Source of the DNA: Bacteroidia bacterium
GTDB lineage: Bacteria > Bacteroidota > Bacteroidia > B-17B0 > Aurantibacillaceae
Reading direction: 5' to 3'
Assembly: GCA_016788025.1 (NCBI GenBank)
Contig: JAEUTM010000397.1
Span: 1-35,025, forward strand
DNA: 35,025 bases
Below, one piece after another: positions 33,001 to 35,025 of this stretch. The position numbers and the translations under genes are program-made. Below the pieces are notes generated by a model. The model saw only the letters and a list, made by a program, of their open reading frames with translations. It was not told where the DNA came from and ran no database searches. The stretch's first letter is position 1, and every line of letters begins with the position of its first letter.

Positions 33001-35025
33001 GGCGACAACGGTGCTTGTTCGGGATCAGTTACTACGCAGATAAATGTTCTTTCACTGCCTGTGGTAACTGCCACAGCGCTTAATACTCCGCTTTGTGCAG
33101 GAAGTACCGTCAGTTTATCAGCCGGCGGCGCGGTTAACTACGTTTGGAACCCAACATCTTTAGTTGGTCAAACCATTACAGATACACCAACCATTACAAC
33201 AATTTACACGGTTAGCGGTCAGGATGCCAATGGATGTGTTGGGGAGGCTACAGCGAGTGTTGCGGTGATACCGCTTCCGAATATTTTCACGGCAGCCACA
33301 ACATCCGTATTCTGCGGTGGCAATACAAATACGATAATGATAACTGCCAATGGCGCTAATACCTATACCTGGTTTCCAGGAAATCAAGCCACCATCACTA
33401 TTGTGGATACTCCTACTGCAACCACTACCTATACTGTTTATGGAACAGATAGTAATGGCTGTATTGGTATAGGTTACAATACGGTGAGTGTGGTTCCAAC
33501 GCCAACCATCACTGTGTCTCCGGTAAGCCCGTCCATTTGTATGGGTAGTTCTGCAACATTAACGGCTTTTGGCGCTACCAACTATACCTGGCTCCCAAGC
33601 GGAAACACCTCCTCTGTAACTATAGAATCACCAACAGCACTTACAACTTATACGGTTATCGGTGCAACCGGAGGCATCTGTTCAGGAACCGCAACTGTTA
33701 GTATTTTCGTTAATCCTTTACCTGACCATGTTGGTGCAGCTTCTTCAGGAACAGTTACGTGTTCAAGCCCAACGGTACAACTTTTCGGTACTTGTAACGA
33801 CCTTAATGTAAGTTACTTCTGGACCAGCGCGCAGGGCTATACTTCTGCGGTTCAAAACCCAACACCTTCGGGATACTGGGGAGATTTTACAGTAACGGTT
33901 ACGGATAATGTTACCGGATGTACTGATCAGGCAACAGTTAATGTTCCAACCGATAACAGCATACCTTCGGTAACTGCAAGTACATCGGGAAGCATTACCT
34001 GTGCGGTTTCCACTATTACCTTAAATGCTGCCAACACAACAACGAATCCGGCTTACAGCTGGACCGGTCCTGCAGGATTTACCAGCACACTTCAAAGCCC
34101 TACCGCTTCGACGGCTGGTGATTATACAGTAGTTGTAACTGACTTATCAAGCACTTGTACAGGAAGCAATATCATCACTGTTGGCTCACATACAAATGTG
34201 TCTATAACTGCTACCATTGTGCCGGCAACGTGTGAAGGAACTGTAAGTAGTAACAACGGAATGATCATCGTTTCCAACTTTGTATCTCTTGATAAATACG
34301 ACCTGGTAAGCGGCACAACCTACACCGGAACCGCAACGTATGCCAATGCAGCGCTGATCCCGGTTGGAGGAACAATTACAAGCAATCTTGCAAACCCAAC
34401 CAGCACTGTAGCTTACACCATCCGGTTCTTTGATGGTAATGGTTGTCAAAAAGACACTACACTTATCCTGCAACCTGTGGATTGTTCGGTAAAAGCCCTG
34501 GGTGTGGCGAAAGCGGTGTCGGCACCTCAGGCCAATTCAGACGGCTCTTACAACCTGACTTATACGGTAGTACTTAAAAACTATGGATCCGATCTTCTGG
34601 CTAACATTTCGCTTACCGATAATCTTGCAAACACCTTCCCTGCTCCTTCCACATTCACAGTATACAGTGATTCTACAAAAACGGGCTCTGGAAGCGGATT
34701 GTCTGTCAATGCAACATTCGACGGCTCTTCACAAGTTAACTTGCTCGCGGGCTCATTGAATACACTTGCAGCTAATGCATCAGATACTGTTATATTTATG
34801 GTTCGTGTTCATCCTGGTGCATTCTTTGTTCCATACTCTAATTCAGCCCATGCCCAAGCATTCAATATTCTGAACAGTGCAATAAGTGACTCTTCAAATG
34901 CAGGTATGGATCCTGATCCGGATTCTGACGGTAAACCAACAAACAATAACACTCCGACCACTGTTACATTCTCACCTGTTCAGTTCTTCGGAATTACTAA
35001 GGTTGGCAGCATCGTTAAAACCGAC
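27034..35025 (+). CDS. Giant Ig-like repeat surface protein, 3' end outside window
   Basis: The frame from the ATG at 27034 stays open to the window end: 2664 codons with no stop. A signal peptide (about 1-24, ending LFSQ) is followed by a unique N-terminal region (about 25-320; NEGFESGTLSSW, possibly a jelly-roll). One divergent Ig-like unit follows, then about 25 tandem repeats of roughly 73 residues (28260-33720; consensus 'ICAG.S.TLTASGA..YTW.PGG...V.VSP..TTTYTV.G....GC'). Two more Ig-like domains (TCSSPTVQLFG, TCAVSTITLNA) and, near 34480, a repeat resembling DUF11-type anchors (KNYGSDLLANISLTDNL) complete the visible part. The repeats resemble the CHU_C-associated Ig-like family of Bacteroidota adhesins. 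A T9SS signal is expected beyond the edge but cannot be seen. Role inferred: long surface adhesin. Confidence 0.93.
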   Translation, partial: MKFRQLLVLFTAVLTFSNSPLFSQINTALFADVLSQDSLQGFDVNQANAKALAEGLYGANYANAIKLYKRSYVIDKYNLNSNVGYQGFQTNWFGKYSPATTANAPCSNEGFESGTLSSWSASLGLNTNSQSYPSTPTSISSGSLVSVVTTTLLDPYVGTIPNSPFSGNSVVKIGNNNANAEVVKIAQTFPVTSTNYMYEFAYWAVMEDVSQAGSPFGIHTCTGTPYMQVKFWDSGVLQSCPSFSIIAPESGTGGCAGIGPLTWSTVAVGSTTVKTSQGWQKFSVNLSGYINSNITVEVIVGDCALGGHFGYAYFDSNCGTMNLTVNSNTVSMPSATVYPQAQCGSSATLIAPPGLITYTWNGPSGSGVSSNTSQTITTAVAGVYTLQMNPPGICNPPLTRIIDLSFVPPTTVTASPANLCSAGTTTSSTLSASGATSYTWSPGGSTLSSIVVTPTITTVYTVTAKTGTCVGNFTVQVNVNTNPLVNILSSNTSICPGQTATLAAFGASLYSWSPGGSTGSLITVSPSSQTTYTVIGTASTGCTGSAVSTISITAAPPVAILPTTVAPICAGTPVNLIGLAAPDFTWYPGGAVGIFQTFTPTVTTTYTAIGAANTCTAQATITVTVDPGPTMTVSASPATACPGNTVILSAVAPTATNSLTWNPGAISGTSIPVTATTSGGYSVSGTNAMGCTSTYTINPIFSTPPSLTISPSSASVCLGSSVTLTASGANNYTWQPGGLFGSVVNVSPGSNTTYTITGANAAGCTSTTTAVVTVVTPPTISSSASPTSFCTGNCFTFINSGATSYTTSPTNLCPTSNTTYTVIGSNAAGCVSSPVLVSVTVNPSPALTASANPATICAGNSSTLTVNGASSYLWSTGGTGTSVVVSPSSTTVYTVTGTSALGCTAVANVTVTVVPAPVINISPTSASVCAGSSVALIASGGTGNSYTWTPGPITGSAVNVSPSSNTIYTVTGSNGSCIGQNTVQVTVVPIPAITASFNPSTICAGSCATLNATGGGSYTITGGSAVDCPTVTTTYTVVGSSGGCVSAPVITTITVNNGPVLTASANPPGICAGQSATLTASGATPLTWQPGGLSGSPVIVTPTSTTTYSVSGTNGLGCSTTQTVTVFVTPIPAVTASASPSSICSGGTTTLTANGASSGYFWQPGSLVGSSIFVSPNSTTTYTVIGFAASCSNIAFVTVTVTPSPTVNLSASSNTICSGGTVTLTANGLTNYQWSDGPTSPVRTVTLSTTTTFSVSGDSGGCPSTNTAAVTITVSPFPAITVASNPTAICAGGSATLTATGTSTGYVWNPGSLPGGTVTVNPTSSTVYTVTGTTAAGCTATVGINLIVNPSPSMIVGAFPSTICVGSVAALTASGTAANYSWMPGALSGANVTVSPSTSTTYTVTGYNPTGCSTQSTVLVTVNPTPNITLSATSVSLCAPGCSTISAFGATNYTWSTGSTGASVAVCPTVSQTYVVLGSNGTGCVGSATIAIIVGPQAVISASASPSSICAGASSSLSATGGVSYVWQPGSLPGANVVVSPSGTTIYTVTGISASGCSGTAAVVVTVNPAANITATATPTAVCIGQSATLTAGGGTSYNWSPTGGSGSPVIVTPSVTTVYTVNGTSSSGCSGSNTVQVVVNPLPIVTASANPSSLCGGSGITTTLSATGGTSYAWTPFGTGNPIVMIPVVTTVYTVTATNAFGCQGTASVLVTVAPSPSPAINITGSGTICSGSSETLSATGATTYSWNTGSTSSAIVVSPTVTTVYTLFGFNGGCTGAVSRTIFVAPAPPLSVFASTTTPCVGYTVALGAITPGTHTWYPGGSVGSPYIVTPSVTTIYTAVTSGGPLNCTNSKTISINPIPLPIVTASANPLTVCPGGTSTLSATGAVTYTWLPGFVPGNPIVVNPSGTTTYTVGGIGSNGCPNFDTVTVSIFNVPVVGISTATNSVCYGSPLTLIGTGATNYTWLPGPQTGTSIVVNPTTTTTYTLIGDNGACSGSVTTQINVLSLPVVTATALNTPLCAGSTVSLSAGGAVNYVWNPTSLVGQTITDTPTITTIYTVSGQDANGCVGEATASVAVIPLPNIFTAATTSVFCGGNTNTIMITANGANTYTWFPGNQATITIVDTPTATTTYTVYGTDSNGCIGIGYNTVSVVPTPTITVSPVSPSICMGSSATLTAFGATNYTWLPSGNTSSVTIESPTALTTYTVIGATGGICSGTATVSIFVNPLPDHVGAASSGTVTCSSPTVQLFGTCNDLNVSYFWTSAQGYTSAVQNPTPSGYWGDFTVTVTDNVTGCTDQATVNVPTDNSIPSVTASTSGSITCAVSTITLNAANTTTNPAYSWTGPAGFTSTLQSPTASTAGDYTVVVTDLSSTCTGSNIITVGSHTNVSITATIVPATCEGTVSSNNGMIIVSNFVSLDKYDLVSGTTYTGTATYANAALIPVGGTITSNLANPTSTVAYTIRFFDGNGCQKDTTLILQPVDCSVKALGVAKAVSAPQANSDGSYNLTYTVVLKNYGSDLLANISLTDNLANTFPAPSTFTVYSDSTKTGSGSGLSVNATFDGSSQVNLLAGSLNTLAANASDTVIFMVRVHPGAFFVPYSNSAHAQAFNILNSAISDSSNAGMDPDPDSDGKPTNNNTPTTVTFSPVQFFGITKVGSIVKTD
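28260..33720 (+). repeat. About 25 tandem Ig-like repeats, roughly 219 bases each
   Basis: Each unit has a Cys early (ICAG, LCGG, ICSG), a 'TLTASG' strand, an invariant-looking Trp (YTWxPG), a 'TTYTV' strand and a late Gly-Cys. The two cysteines could form a disulfide within each domain. Units are diverged at the DNA level, so recombination between them is possible but not obviously recent. Units around 29390-29540 and 30020-30180 lack the Trp (SYTTSPTNLC, SYTITGGSAV). Confidence 0.85.

Overview
The window looks like chromosomal DNA of a free-living member of the Bacteroidota. The evidence is: several proteins ending in type A C-terminal domains of the type IX secretion system (T9SS); a PorP/SprF-type outer-membrane protein; long PKD and Ig-like adhesins; Bacteroidota-style TAnnTTTG promoter elements with few Shine-Dalgarno sequences; and a mutL-rhomboid-rhomboid cluster. 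No RNA gene, insertion sequence, phage integrase or CRISPR array was seen. The genus cannot be fixed from the sequence.

Positions 1-9747 (minus strand) hold five tightly packed genes for exported proteins, listed in transcription order: an outer-membrane beta-barrel protein, a fibronectin type III protein, a phage-tail-collar protein, a 1447-residue PKD/Ig-like adhesin with a T9SS signal, and a PorP/SprF-like protein cut by the window edge. Gaps are 17 bases or less, so this is very likely one operon for a cell-surface structure. It is the best candidate here for a poorly described system.

Positions 9748-10278 are a structured 531-base region between divergent genes. It holds a strong terminator hairpin, a 16-base palindrome, paired repeats and a promoter element. 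To the right (plus strand) lie a LamG-domain sensor histidine kinase of the LytS type and its LytTR response regulator, convergent with an exported SGNH/sialate-O-acetylesterase-like enzyme carrying a T9SS signal. The arrangement suggests, as inference only, that a surface signal, perhaps a glycan, is sensed and controls the neighbouring surface operon.

Positions 14369-19632 hold a fused hemC-hemD haem-biosynthesis gene, a glycine-rich T9SS-secreted protein and an alpha/beta hydrolase. Positions 19629-23174 (minus strand) hold a TPR/PD40 protein resembling a PorE without its OmpA domain, an exported pirin-like cupin and a cation diffusion facilitator; the small gaps allow one transcript.

Positions 23273-26660 (minus strand) are mutL followed by two rhomboid proteases. 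After a 373-base AT-rich divergent region, a giant gene starts at 27034 and runs off the right edge. At least 2664 codons are open, and about 25 Ig-like repeats of roughly 73 residues make it a very large surface adhesin.

Five genes appear to start at TTG or GTG (4929, 9747, 10279, 14299, 14369). Several of these lie back to back across shared promoter regions.
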